From: Flammeovirga pectinis
Lineage (GTDB): Bacteria; Bacteroidota; Bacteroidia; Cytophagales; Flammeovirgaceae
Assembly (NCBI RefSeq): GCF_003970675.1
Contig: NZ_CP034562.1
Coordinates: forward strand, 2,604,001 to 2,668,000
Direction: 5' to 3'
Length of the DNA: 64,000 nucleotides
Below the pieces are notes generated by a model. That model saw only the letters and a list, made by a program, of their open reading frames with translations, made no database searches and had not been told where the DNA came from. Both the position numbers and the translations under genes were made by a program. This document shows positions 8,799 through 16,906 of this stretch, piece by piece (within the stretch, counting starts at the first letter, position 1; the number at the start of each line of letters is the position of its first letter).

Positions 8799-9786
8799 AT
8801 CCACCAATTAAAGACATTGAGTCAAGTTGGTCTGTATTTTCTTTTTCTTCCTCCCAACCAGATTTTTTCTTAGTTGAAAGGTGTGATTGTATTAATTCCA
8901 ATATTTCATCATCAGAAATATTTGACCGAAGAGCTTCTTTTAAATTCAACCCAGATTTAGCATATAAACAATTCCGTATCTCCCCTAAAGAAGTTAATCT
9001 TAAACGATCACATGACCCGCAAAATGAACGTGTAAATGCAGGGATAATACCAACTCTACCTTTCATTTTATTACTTTGAAATAGTTGAGCTGTATTAGAT
9101 TTTGAAGTATCAATTGACGTTAAATCAGGGAATCCTTTTTTCAATTCATTTTCAATCTCTAAATGATTCCAACTTTTAGTTACTGTCTTTCCTTTACCAT
9201 TAAATGGCATTTCTTCAATGTACCTTACTTCTATTGGAAATTTCTTTGCATAGTTTGCTAAAGGAATAATTTCTTCCGTATTCTTACCTTCCATCACAAC
9301 CATATTGATTTTGACATCAAAATTTAATGCTACCATTTTTTCTAAAGCTGCATAAACTTTATCAAAATCATCACGCCTTGTAATTTCAAAGAACTTTTCT
9401 TTTGAAGTAGCATCAAGGCTAAGATTAATAGAAGTCACACCAATTTCTTTTAATTGATCAAGGTATTTATCTAATAGAACTCCATTAGTAGTTATTCCTA
9501 CTTTCTTGATACCTTCAATTTTTACAAGTTTCGATAGAAAATCCATCAAACCATTTCTCACAAAAGGTTCTCCACCTGTAATGCGTACTTTTTCAACTCC
9601 ATTTTTAGCTAAAATCTCAACTACTTTAAGCATTTCTTCAAATGAAAGTAACTGATTCTTTTTTACAAATTGCATGTGTTCAGGCATACAATAAGTACAC
9701 CTTAAATTACAACGATCTGTAACTGCTAATCGCAAGTATTTAATTTGTCTTTGAAATTTATCTTTCAGCACGTTTTCTTCCTCCAT
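8797..9786 (-). CDS. moaA: GTP 3',8-cyclase MoaA
   Basis: 329 residues. MoaA is the radical-SAM enzyme that starts molybdenum cofactor synthesis, converting GTP to 3',8-cyclo-GTP. The N-terminal cluster motif CNLRCTYC (Cys 26/30/33) binds the SAM 4Fe-4S; the C-terminal CGSC plus NC (Cys 256, 259 and 273) binds the substrate cluster; the protein ends in the conserved Gly-Gly. TGGEPFVR is the SAM-binding GGEP motif. moaC is not in the window. It is placed downstream of the nap operon but behind its terminator, so it is transcribed separately. Confidence 0.95.
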   Translation of the reverse strand: MEEENVLKDKFQRQIKYLRLAVTDRCNLRCTYCMPEHMQFVKKNQLLSFEEMLKVVEILAKNGVEKVRITGGEPFVRNGLMDFLSKLVKIEGIKKVGITTNGVLLDKYLDQLKEIGVTSINLSLDATSKEKFFEITRRDDFDKVYAALEKMVALNFDVKINMVVMEGKNTEEIIPLANYAKKFPIEVRYIEEMPFNGKGKTVTKSWNHLEIENELKKGFPDLTSIDTSKSNTAQLFQSNKMKGRVGIIPAFTRSFCGSCDRLRLTSLGEIRNCLYAKSGLNLKEALRSNISDDEILELIQSHLSTKKKSGWEEEKENTDQLDSMSLIGG

Positions 9787-9828
9787 TTATAAAAAATTCA
9801 AAGGCAATTTACCTATTTTAATAGTAAA

Positions 9829-9865
9829 AAAGGTCTTGTAGAACTAAAATGTTCTACAAGACCTT
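9829..9865 (-). terminator. Terminator of the nap operon
   Basis: A 15-base stem (AAGGTCTTGTAGAAC with its complement) and a 6-base loop, followed by a T-run on the minus strand. It closes napA-napC-small membrane protein and isolates moaA. Confidence 0.88.
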
Positions 9866-9884
9866 ATATTTAACTGAATTCCAC

Positions 9885-10073
9885 TTATAGTAAATCCTTT
9901 TTTGTTAAATCTTTATACACTTCATAAAGTGCTAGAATTACAGCAACTCCAATACATGGTTGAGCTATAAAAACAAATAAGAACATTAAATAAGGATTTG
10001 GAAATAATATGTATGGAATTGTGATCATTAAACCAATAATCACTAACATACTTTCTATAAATACCTTTCTCAT
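9885..10073 (-). CDS. Small two-helix membrane protein in the nap operon
   Basis: 62 residues: a short basic start (MRKVF), two hydrophobic helices (about 8-25 and 30-50) and a cytoplasmic Lys-rich end. I do not recognise it as NapE or another named subunit. It begins 12 bases after the NapC-like gene and is followed by the operon terminator, so it is co-expressed with napA and probably assists or anchors the electron-transfer complex; that role is inference. Confidence 0.6.
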   Translation of the reverse strand: MRKVFIESMLVIIGLMITIPYILFPNPYLMFLFVFIAQPCIGVAVILALYEVYKDLTKKDLL

Positions 10074-10085
10074 CTTTATACTTGT

Positions 10086-10784
10086 TTATTCTGCAGAAGC
10101 AGTAATATTTGAAATGTAATCCTTCAACTCTTCTGCGTTAACCACCTTGTCAACTTTAGGGTTTGAAAGCCACTTATAATCTTTACTACCTGGAGTTCTT
10201 CTAGAAGGCTCAGGATGTGCACGACCATGACAGTTTAAGCAAGAAATAGTAGGATCTTCTCCTAATAAATTCTCTACAACTGGAGCATGTTCATCAACTG
10301 CTTCGAATGTTCTAGAACCTTCATGACAGCTGTAACAGTTCATAGAATTGAACTCCCCTCTGTAACGAATTGGCTCATGGTATGTTTCTGTTACATAACG
10401 CATCAAATGTCTATAACCGTCTAATTTAGCTTTCATAGTTCCTTGGAAACCATAATCCGCATGACAACTATAACATTCATGTTCTGCAATCCATCCATTT
10501 TGATAATGTCTTGCTGCTAAAGTTTGACTTTTTGAATCAAACATCATATCGTTTGCCATTGGTGCCATAACATGGCAACTCTGACAAGCTGATGATTCTT
10601 TAGTAGTGACAAATACATGGTAGTTACCCAAAGCTACTGCCAATACTGGCAATACAATAATACCAAAAAGTACCATTGAACGTACTTTAGCACTTAGCTC
10701 GTGTCTATGTGCTCTTAATTGATACAGCAAAACTACTTCTACTATGAGAATAAAAATTGCTGATATATCCAATATCATTTCCAT
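10086..10784 (-). CDS. napC: NapC/NirT-type tetraheme c-type cytochrome
   Basis: 232 residues. Four CxxCH heme motifs are visible: CQSCH (67-71), CYSCH (104-108), CYSCH (150-154) and CLNCH (182-186). These match the NapC/NirT/NrfH quinol-dehydrogenase family, which hands electrons from the membrane quinol pool to a periplasmic reductase. The N-terminus appears to have two membrane helices (about 3-22 and 38-58) rather than the single helix of classic NapC. It starts 11 bases after napA. No diheme NapB is present, so it may deliver electrons to NapA directly. Confidence 0.85.
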   Translation of the reverse strand: MEMILDISAIFILIVEVVLLYQLRAHRHELSAKVRSMVLFGIIVLPVLAVALGNYHVFVTTKESSACQSCHVMAPMANDMMFDSKSQTLAARHYQNGWIAEHECYSCHADYGFQGTMKAKLDGYRHLMRYVTETYHEPIRYRGEFNSMNCYSCHEGSRTFEAVDEHAPVVENLLGEDPTISCLNCHGRAHPEPSRRTPGSKDYKWLSNPKVDKVVNAEELKDYISNITASAE

Positions 10785-10795
10785 AATCTACGAAG

Positions 10796-13072
10796 TTAAG
10801 CGTTTACTTTTTTTACATTAATTGCTGTTACTTTATAATCCGGCTCCTTAGAATAAGGATCGTAATCATCAGAAACAACATTATTAATTAAGAAAGTTTT
10901 ATCATAGAAAGCTGCAAATACAACTCCTGGAGTTTCATGTTCTGAAATTGCAACAATTCCTTCCATTTTACCACGACTACTTTCAACTTCAATTCGATCT
11001 CCTTTTTTCACTTTATAAATTCCTGCATCCTGAGGGTGGAAGACAAACCTTCCTGGTCCTGCTGAATGTTTTAATTCAGGTACTCTATAAGTCATAGTTC
11101 CTGAGTGCCATTGTGAAATTACACGGCCAGTTGTTAGGAACAATGGTTTCTCTTTAGAGATGTTTTCTTTACCAGGAATATAAGGTCTCGCAAAAACTGT
11201 AGCTCTACCATCTGGTTTTCCGTAGAAATATACTTTCTTATCAGAAGGTACAAATGGATCTCCTTTAATATACCTCCTTACAGTACCAGGGTGATCTACA
11301 GAAGGACAAGGCCATTGAATTCCTCTTTCTTTCTTAAGACGCTCTCTCGTGATACCACTGAAATCGTATTTACTACTTTTTGAGATAATTCTATATTCAT
11401 CCCAACATTCAGTAGGTGTTTTATATGAAATTAATTTACCTTGCCCCATACGGTTGGCAAAATCAACAAGAATATCAAAATCTGATCTAGCTTCACCAAC
11501 AGGCTCTCTAAGCTTTTCAATTATTTGATATCTTCTTTCCGTTTGACCATATACGCCTTCTTTCTCTATATATAAAGCCGCAGGTAATAAGATATCTGCA
11601 AATTTAGCAGTTTCTGTATCTTCAAAGATTTCTGAAACTACTAAGAATGCTTTTTCCATTCCTTCTCTATAATATCTATTATTTGGTAAAGTCTGTGCAG
11701 GGTTAGTACACATAATTAAGGCTACTTTCACCTTATCTTTTACCATTTCATCGAACATTGCTAATGCATGAAAACCAGGTTTTGGAGCAATAGTACCCTC
11801 TGGAACATTCCAAAGTTTTTCCATTTCTCTTCTGTGAGGTTCTTTAGCAATCAATCTACCGTTTGGTAATAAGTGAGACAATGAACCTGTATCTCTTACT
11901 CCACCACAAGCATTTGACTGCCCTGTTAACGATAATGGAGTAGCTCCAGGTCTACAAATTTGTCCAGTGATTAAATGTAAAGAATTAAGTGTATTATTTA
12001 AATAAACACCCTGAACTCTCTGGTTAATACCCATTGTCCATAACGACATTGTTGCTTTAGAAGAAGCAAATTGATAAGCCACTTCTCTAATTTCTCTAGG
12101 CGTTAAACCTAATTCATCAGCAACTTTTTCAGGACGGTAATCCTTTAAAAAGTCTTTATATTCTTCTAATGAAATCTTCTTTTTTCCATCATTAAAGTTG
12201 ACATACTTAGAAATAAAATCTTCATCTAGTAAATTCAACTCTGCCATTACACAACACATTGAATTTAACAATGCCATATCTTTACCCGGTAATACAGGTA
12301 AATAGATATCCGCGTGTTCGGCTGTTTTCGTTTTTCGTGGATCTACCACGATAATTTTAACATTCTTATTGGCTTTCTTACGCATCATTATTCTCTCCCA
12401 TAATGGAGGGTGACATTCGTAAGCATTTGAACCAATTAAAAAGAATGTTTCCGCATGATCGATATCAACATAAGCCCCAGGAGGCTCATCTTTACCAAAC
12501 GTCTGCGTATAACCTACAGCAGCAGAAGCCATACAAAGTCTTGGGTTTCCATCAACATTATTTGATCTCAACCCAGCTTTAAACAATTTATTAGCTGTAT
12601 ATGATTCTTCAATTAATAATTGACCAGAACCATAAAAACCAATACTCTCAGGTCCATTCTGAGATAAAGACTCTTTAAACTTTTCAGTCATTAAAGTCAT
12701 TGCCTCTTCCCAAGATGCTTCTACAAACTTCCCGTTTTTCTTAATTTTGGGTGTTTTTAATCTGTTTGGGTTATTCATTACAGAATCTAGCATAGATCCT
12801 TTAATACAGATTACTCCTTTATTATGAGCCTCTTGATCACCTCGAACGCGGACTAATTTATCTTTGTTCATACCAAGCATAACTCCACAGCCTGTTCCAC
12901 AGTAGCGACATACTGACTTATGCCAAGATTTCACAGGGCCTTCATCGACTATTAATTCAGTCAAACCCCATCCACTTAATGCAGCACCGCCCACAGCAAC
13001 GGTTCCTCCAGTAAGTTTTAAAAAATCCCTTCGCGAAAGTCTAAGATTTTCTTTTTTGTTATTATTATCCAT
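10796..13072 (-). CDS. napA: Periplasmic nitrate reductase catalytic subunit NapA
   Basis: 758 residues from the ATG at 13072; a TTG at 13078 would add two residues. NapA is a Mo-bis-MGD enzyme reducing nitrate to nitrite. A twin-arginine signal (LSRRDFLKL, Arg 14-15) directs Tat export. The 4Fe-4S ligands are CRYCGTGC (Cys 55/58/62) and Cys 89 in CIKG; the molybdenum-ligand cysteine is Cys 180 in NPRLCMASA. GSNAYECHPPLWERI and LTGQSNACGGVRDTG match NapA closely, unlike formate dehydrogenase, whose Mo ligand is Sec/Cys in a different context. It is somewhat shorter than proteobacterial NapA (about 830). First gene of the operon, divergent from the porin. Confidence 0.92.
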   Translation of the reverse strand: MDNNNKKENLRLSRRDFLKLTGGTVAVGGAALSGWGLTELIVDEGPVKSWHKSVCRYCGTGCGVMLGMNKDKLVRVRGDQEAHNKGVICIKGSMLDSVMNNPNRLKTPKIKKNGKFVEASWEEAMTLMTEKFKESLSQNGPESIGFYGSGQLLIEESYTANKLFKAGLRSNNVDGNPRLCMASAAVGYTQTFGKDEPPGAYVDIDHAETFFLIGSNAYECHPPLWERIMMRKKANKNVKIIVVDPRKTKTAEHADIYLPVLPGKDMALLNSMCCVMAELNLLDEDFISKYVNFNDGKKKISLEEYKDFLKDYRPEKVADELGLTPREIREVAYQFASSKATMSLWTMGINQRVQGVYLNNTLNSLHLITGQICRPGATPLSLTGQSNACGGVRDTGSLSHLLPNGRLIAKEPHRREMEKLWNVPEGTIAPKPGFHALAMFDEMVKDKVKVALIMCTNPAQTLPNNRYYREGMEKAFLVVSEIFEDTETAKFADILLPAALYIEKEGVYGQTERRYQIIEKLREPVGEARSDFDILVDFANRMGQGKLISYKTPTECWDEYRIISKSSKYDFSGITRERLKKERGIQWPCPSVDHPGTVRRYIKGDPFVPSDKKVYFYGKPDGRATVFARPYIPGKENISKEKPLFLTTGRVISQWHSGTMTYRVPELKHSAGPGRFVFHPQDAGIYKVKKGDRIEVESSRGKMEGIVAISEHETPGVVFAAFYDKTFLINNVVSDDYDPYSKEPDYKVTAINVKKVNA

Positions 13073-13313
13073 TGACAATTTGTGGTTATAAAAGTTAGAA
13101 TATGTAGCTTCTAAATTTAAATTGAGATAAAATTTACAGAAAAGTTGAATATTATGTAATACAACCTCTTTAATTTACGTGAATTAATGATGAATATCAC
13201 CATAAAACAGGAATAATAATCTGATTTAGGTGCGATAAAATATGTAAAATTGCGCTAAATTTATTTTAAGATAATTTAATATAATCTATCAGAACGTCTA
13301 ATTTTTTTTAAGT

Positions 13314-14642
13314 ATGTTAAAAAAACTATTATCCTTTACACTACTGTTGCTTACGTGTGGTGTTGTACAAGCGCAAGACTTTAGTATTGATGCTCAATTA
13401 AAACCCCGTTACGAGCACAGAAACGGTTTTAATCAACTAAGACCATCAAATGGTGATGCTGATCGTGCTGCTGACTTTGTTTCACAACGTGCGAGAATAA
13501 GAATGTTATTTAATGATAAAAGTAACAAGTTTCGTTTCGGTTTTTCTGCACAAGATGTAAGAACTTGGGGTGAAATTGGAAACTTTGCAAATAAAGACAA
13601 TGGAAACTTTTCTATTCATGAAGCTTGGGGTGAATTACTTTTCACAGAAGAGTTTAGTGTAAAAGCTGGTCGCCAAGAAATTTCTTATGATGATCAAAGA
13701 ATCTTTGGTGCTGTAGATTGGGCGCAACAAGGTAGAAGCCATGATGCTGCAGTTTTCAAATATGAAAAAGCATTTAAATTACATGCTGGTGTTGCAATAT
13801 CTGCAACTGGAGAAACTCCTTATTACAATCCTGGTGTAAACAACTATAAAGCATTACAATACCTATGGTTTAACAAGAAATTTGACCAATTAAGTATCTC
13901 TGCCTTATTCTTAAACAATGGTGTTGAGCAAGATGTTGCTGGTAACCAAACAAGTATGCCTGCTGACTTTGAGACTATTTATAGCCAAACTTTAGGTGCA
14001 CACGGTGAATGGAGACCAGGTAAATTTGGTTTAAATGCATCTTTCTACTATCAAATGGGTGCTGTAGGAGCTGGCAAAACAGATCTAAATGCATACAATG
14101 CTCTAGTTGAAGTTTTATTCCAAGCATCTGAAGGGTTAAGCCTTAATATTGGTGGTGAAATTTTATCTGGTACTGATGCAACTGCTACTGATGGAGTTAA
14201 CAGAACATTTAACCCTCTTTACGGTACAAACCACAAGTTTAACGGACACATGGATTACTTCTATGTAGGTGGCGCTTCTCGTTTACCACAAGGTGGTTTA
14301 ACTGATATCTATTTAGGTGCTACTTATAAAATGAACGAATGGAAATTCTATGGCAAAGTACATTCTTTCCAATCTAGTGCTGTAATTGTTGACGGTACTG
14401 GTGCTGAAGTAGGTAACAACTTAGGTACTGAATTAGATTTAAATGCTAATTACAAATTCAACGACTACATCTCTATTCAAGGTGGATGGTCTGCAATGTT
14501 TGCTACAGAATCTATGCAATATTCTACTGGAGCTAACGCTGGAGGAGACTATGAGAAATTCAACAACTGGGGTTGGATGGGAATCGTGATCAAGCCAACG
14601 CTTTTCACTACAAAGAAAAAAGAAGCAAAAACTCAAGGTTAA
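13314..14642 (+). CDS. Outer-membrane porin, alginate-export family
   Basis: 442 residues with a cleavable signal peptide ending VVQAQ. The rest is alternating amphipathic strands with the family signature GRQEISYDDQRIFG..DWAQQGRSHDAAVFKYEK of the alginate_export outer-membrane beta-barrels. Despite the family name, many members are not alginate channels. Being divergent from napA, with a 241-base shared upstream region, it may admit nitrate or another anion to the periplasm; that is inference. An IS3 element lies 11 bases after its stop, cutting it off from the terminator now at 16047. Confidence 0.8.
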   Translation: MLKKLLSFTLLLLTCGVVQAQDFSIDAQLKPRYEHRNGFNQLRPSNGDADRAADFVSQRARIRMLFNDKSNKFRFGFSAQDVRTWGEIGNFANKDNGNFSIHEAWGELLFTEEFSVKAGRQEISYDDQRIFGAVDWAQQGRSHDAAVFKYEKAFKLHAGVAISATGETPYYNPGVNNYKALQYLWFNKKFDQLSISALFLNNGVEQDVAGNQTSMPADFETIYSQTLGAHGEWRPGKFGLNASFYYQMGAVGAGKTDLNAYNALVEVLFQASEGLSLNIGGEILSGTDATATDGVNRTFNPLYGTNHKFNGHMDYFYVGGASRLPQGGLTDIYLGATYKMNEWKFYGKVHSFQSSAVIVDGTGAEVGNNLGTELDLNANYKFNDYISIQGGWSAMFATESMQYSTGANAGGDYEKFNNWGWMGIVIKPTLFTTKKKEAKTQG

Positions 14643-14653
14643 TCTAACCTTTT

Positions 14654-14679
14654 TGTCTAGTCCGTCCATAGCGTTACAG
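14654..14679 (+). repeat. IS terminal inverted repeat, orfB side
   Basis: Begins TGTCTAGTCC and is the imperfect complement of 16010-16035; about two thirds of the 26 positions match. Confidence 0.85.
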
Positions 14680-14689
14680 ATTTAGACTA

Positions 14690-15547
14690 CTATATATTGA
14701 TAGCATCGGGTGTAGACTCGGTGCTATTTTTACTTTTATAAGTTCTCATTTTTATTTCACTTTGCTGATGCATCTCAACAGGTGTCTTCATATAATTACT
14801 CCAATGAGGCCTTTCATTATTGTAAATATATACAGATTCTCTAATAAATTTATTCATCAAATCGAGATCATTAATTTTTATTCCTAAAATAAATTCTTGC
14901 TTAAGAATTCCGTTTATTCTTTCTGCTACCGCATTTTGATAAGGGTCGTAAGATTCCGTCATCGAGCACACTATTTTATTTTCCTGAAGATGTCGTTGAT
15001 ACTCATGACTACAATATTGTAGTCCTCTATCTGAATGATGTATCATTGGTAAATCAACATAGCTTCTATTGTGTACTGCTTCTTTTAATGCTGCAATAGC
15101 TCCATTTGCATTCAAACTATCTGATACATTTAACCCCATTATTTTCTTAGAATAAGCATCTGTTACCAAGGAGAGATACATTGGGTTACTACGCTCACCT
15201 ATGTAAGTTATATCAGAAACTAATACTTGTTCAGGTCTTTTTATTTCCAAGTGTTCAATAAGATTTTTATGCTTTTTAAACCTGTGATGAGAATTTGTAG
15301 TGACATGATATTGTTTTTTAGGCTTGATATTGAGTCGATTAGCCCTCATGATGTCAAAAAGCTTATCTCGACCTACATTTAGTAATTGCAATTCAGGAAG
15401 AAGTAATTGATATAATTTCCTTGTCCCTATTTTAGTTTGCTTCAAACGAATTCTTTTCACTAAGTCTACTACTTTAGATGCAATACTATTATTGTTTTTT
15501 ACTTTCCTTTTCGAACGATAATAAATTTGTCGATTTAACCCAAGCAA
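14690..15547 (-). CDS. IS3-family transposase OrfB (DDE integrase)
   Basis: 285 residues as shown from a TTG at 15547, but the frame is open back to 15619, so it is most likely made as an OrfAB fusion by -1 frameshifting. The catalytic triad is visible: Asp 112 (VSDITYI), Asp 173 (HHSDRGLQY) and Glu 209 (AVAERING), giving the DD(35)E spacing of IS3. The N-terminal HTH_21 region (GTRKLYQLL) is present. IS150-like subgroup by appearance. No internal stop or frameshift, so it is probably active. Confidence 0.92.
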   Translation of the reverse strand: MLGLNRQIYYRSKRKVKNNNSIASKVVDLVKRIRLKQTKIGTRKLYQLLLPELQLLNVGRDKLFDIMRANRLNIKPKKQYHVTTNSHHRFKKHKNLIEHLEIKRPEQVLVSDITYIGERSNPMYLSLVTDAYSKKIMGLNVSDSLNANGAIAALKEAVHNRSYVDLPMIHHSDRGLQYCSHEYQRHLQENKIVCSMTESYDPYQNAVAERINGILKQEFILGIKINDLDLMNKFIRESVYIYNNERPHWSNYMKTPVEMHQQSEIKMRTYKSKNSTESTPDAINI

Positions 15548-15567
15548 TTCACAAGTCGGTTTGACTC

Positions 15568-15996
15568 CTATTTTTTCTTCGTTTTTGAATTGGTCAACTG
15601 CTTGGGTAAAGACTTTTTTCTAATCGGAATATTAAACTCATCCTCAGCAATATCGATCATCATATCAAAGAAAATTGCTTTTTTATCTGTTACGTAAAGT
15701 TGTTTTTCTAAAGAAGCTTTTTGCTTCTCTAATAATAGAACCTTTTGTTCTAGCTCCAATAATTTTTGTTCTGGTGTCTTTCCCATTTTTAAATCAGATT
15801 TATTATCCCAATCTAAATTACCATACTTTCTTATCCAAGTACGGACCGTAGCATGACCTTGGATTCCATATTTAAGTCTTGCTGCTGTTATACCTATTTC
15901 TCCTCGTTCCACTTCATCTACAACTTGTAATTTAAAAGAGTAGCTGTAATCTTTTTGTGTGCGCTTAGTGTATTGATATTCTTGATGATCATTCAT
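15568..15996 (-). CDS. IS3-family transposase OrfA
   Basis: 142 residues. A helix-turn-helix (about 20-65, ..EIGITAARLKYGIQGHATVRTWIRKYG) binds the terminal repeats, and a leucine-zipper coiled coil (about 75-105, EQKLLELEQKVLLLEKQ) mediates multimerisation. It overlaps the open frame of orfB by about 50 bases, with the frameshift site inside the overlap. Confidence 0.9.
   Translation of the reverse strand: MNDHQEYQYTKRTQKDYSYSFKLQVVDEVERGEIGITAARLKYGIQGHATVRTWIRKYGNLDWDNKSDLKMGKTPEQKLLELEQKVLLLEKQKASLEKQLYVTDKKAIFFDMMIDIAEDEFNIPIRKKSLPKQLTNSKTKKK
15613..15619 (-). promoter_or_regulatory. Programmed -1 ribosomal frameshift site (A AAA AAG)
   Basis: On the minus strand the heptamer A AAA AAG is in the OrfA zero frame (codons AAA AAG within IRKKS). 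Slipping back one base enters the orfB frame, which is open from exactly this point because a TAG at 15620-15622 precedes it. This is the classic IS3 slippery site. Confidence 0.85.
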
Positions 15997-16009
15997 AATG
16001 TTACGTTTT

Positions 16010-16035
16010 GTGTAACACTAATTCAGGACGAGACA
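16010..16035 (-). repeat. IS terminal inverted repeat, orfA side
   Basis: On the minus strand it begins TGTCTCGTCC and pairs imperfectly with 14654-14679. The orfA start codon lies 14 bases inside it. Confidence 0.85.
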
Positions 16036-16046
16036 TTTGATATAGC

Positions 16047-16084
16047 AAAAAGGGTTGATGTTTAATTACATCAACCCTTTTTTT
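16047..16084. terminator. Bidirectional terminator (cmk, formerly also the porin)
   Basis: A 15-base perfect stem (AAAAAGGGTTGATGT and complement) with a 6-base loop and T-runs on both strands. It ends cmk on the minus strand. Before the IS insertion it would have lain about 20 bases past the porin stop. Confidence 0.88.
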
Positions 16085-16117
16085 ATTAGTACGTCTTTTT
16101 TAAAACAGCTACTATAG

Positions 16118-16798
16118 CTATGCTGAAATTATATTCTTAGCTAATTTTAGAATACTTTCTACTTGTTGATCTATCGTTAAACCAGAAGTATCAACTACAA
16201 CAGCATCGTCAGCCTTCTTTAAAGGACTTTCTTTTCTAGTTGAATCCAAATGATCTCTATTACGAATATCAGCCTCTACATCTTCTAGAGAAGTATCAAC
16301 CCCTTTAGATTCCATTTCGACTAATCTTCTTTTTGCACGAACAGTCACATCAGCAGTCATAAAAATTTTAAGCTCTGCATTTGGGAATACAACGGTACCG
16401 ATATCTCTACCATCCATTACAATCCCTTTCTCTTTGCCCATTTCCTGTTGTTCTGCAACATTAAATACTCTTACAGCTTTAATACTGGCAACATCACTTA
16501 CTCTACTCGTTATCTCCATATTTCTAATAAACGGTTCTACATTTTCTCCGTTTATATGGATCTCACCAATACCTGACGTAGGGTTTAAAACAAATTTAAG
16601 TGATATTTCTTTTAATGCATTTTCAACTTCTAATGCATCAGAAAAATCAACATTATTTGATAAGAAATAATATGTTACTGCACGGTACATCGCACCTGTG
16701 TCAATAAAAATGTAATCAAGTTCTTTTGCTACTGCTTTAGCTGTTGTACTTTTTCCGCACCCAGCATGTCCATCAAGTGCAATAATAATTTTTTCCAT
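16118..16798 (-). CDS. cmk: Cytidylate kinase
   Basis: 226 residues; phosphorylates CMP and dCMP with ATP in pyrimidine nucleotide recycling. The P-loop is GHAGCGKST near residue 10. IDTGAMYRAVTY, VMDGRDIGTVVFPNAELKIF and the RAKRR lid are the bacterial Cmk signatures. Ordinary length; single-gene unit ahead of the bidirectional terminator. Confidence 0.95.
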   Translation of the reverse strand: MEKIIIALDGHAGCGKSTTAKAVAKELDYIFIDTGAMYRAVTYYFLSNNVDFSDALEVENALKEISLKFVLNPTSGIGEIHINGENVEPFIRNMEITSRVSDVASIKAVRVFNVAEQQEMGKEKGIVMDGRDIGTVVFPNAELKIFMTADVTVRAKRRLVEMESKGVDTSLEDVEADIRNRDHLDSTRKESPLKKADDAVVVDTSGLTIDQQVESILKLAKNIISA

Positions 16799-16849
16799 TG
16801 ATAGTTGTATTCTTTATGATATCATAAATTGTCTAACAATATACAAAAC

Positions 16850-16884
16850 AAAACCCTATGTAAAACATTTTCACATAGGGTTTT
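16850..16884 (-). terminator. Terminator after the LptF/G-like gene
   Basis: AAAACCCTATGT pairs with ACATAGGGTTTT over an 11-base loop. The minus-strand tail is TTTTGTTTTG, interrupted once. Confidence 0.7.
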
Positions 16885-16906
16885 GCTGCAAATATTAATG
16901 TGTTAA

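Larger units (their letters stand above)
14654..16035 (-). mobile_element. Complete IS3-family insertion sequence (1382 bp)
   Basis: The ends are imperfect 26-base terminal inverted repeats beginning TGTCT; the two ends match at TGTCT, GTCC, TAG and GTTACA. Both sides are flanked by TTT (14651-14653 and 16036-16038), a 3-base target duplication normal for IS3. Inside are orfA and orfB in the -1 frame relative to each other, joined by an A AAA AAG slippery heptamer. All parts needed for transposition look intact. It inserted between the porin stop codon and the hairpin at 16047-16084. Confidence 0.92.

Noticed and set aside
8768-9079. A plus-strand open frame overlapping moaA
   Set aside because: It is antisense to the conserved C-terminal half of moaA and starts inside the terminator stem.
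10796-13072. NapA as a formate dehydrogenase
   Set aside because: The Mo-ligand context (RLCMASA), the NapA-like LTGQSNACGG region and the adjacent NapC-type cytochrome favour nitrate reductase.
13145-13201. Two 22-base partial palindromes (GTTG...CAAC and GTGA...TCAC) between napA and the porin, considered as Fnr/Crp sites
   Set aside because: The inner positions do not pair and the half-site spacing does not fit Fnr or Crp boxes; only four outer bases match in each.
14690-15996. The IS genes as a frameshifted, dead transposase
   Set aside because: The -1 offset coincides with an A AAA AAG slippery site and the frames overlap, so it is the normal IS3 arrangement.
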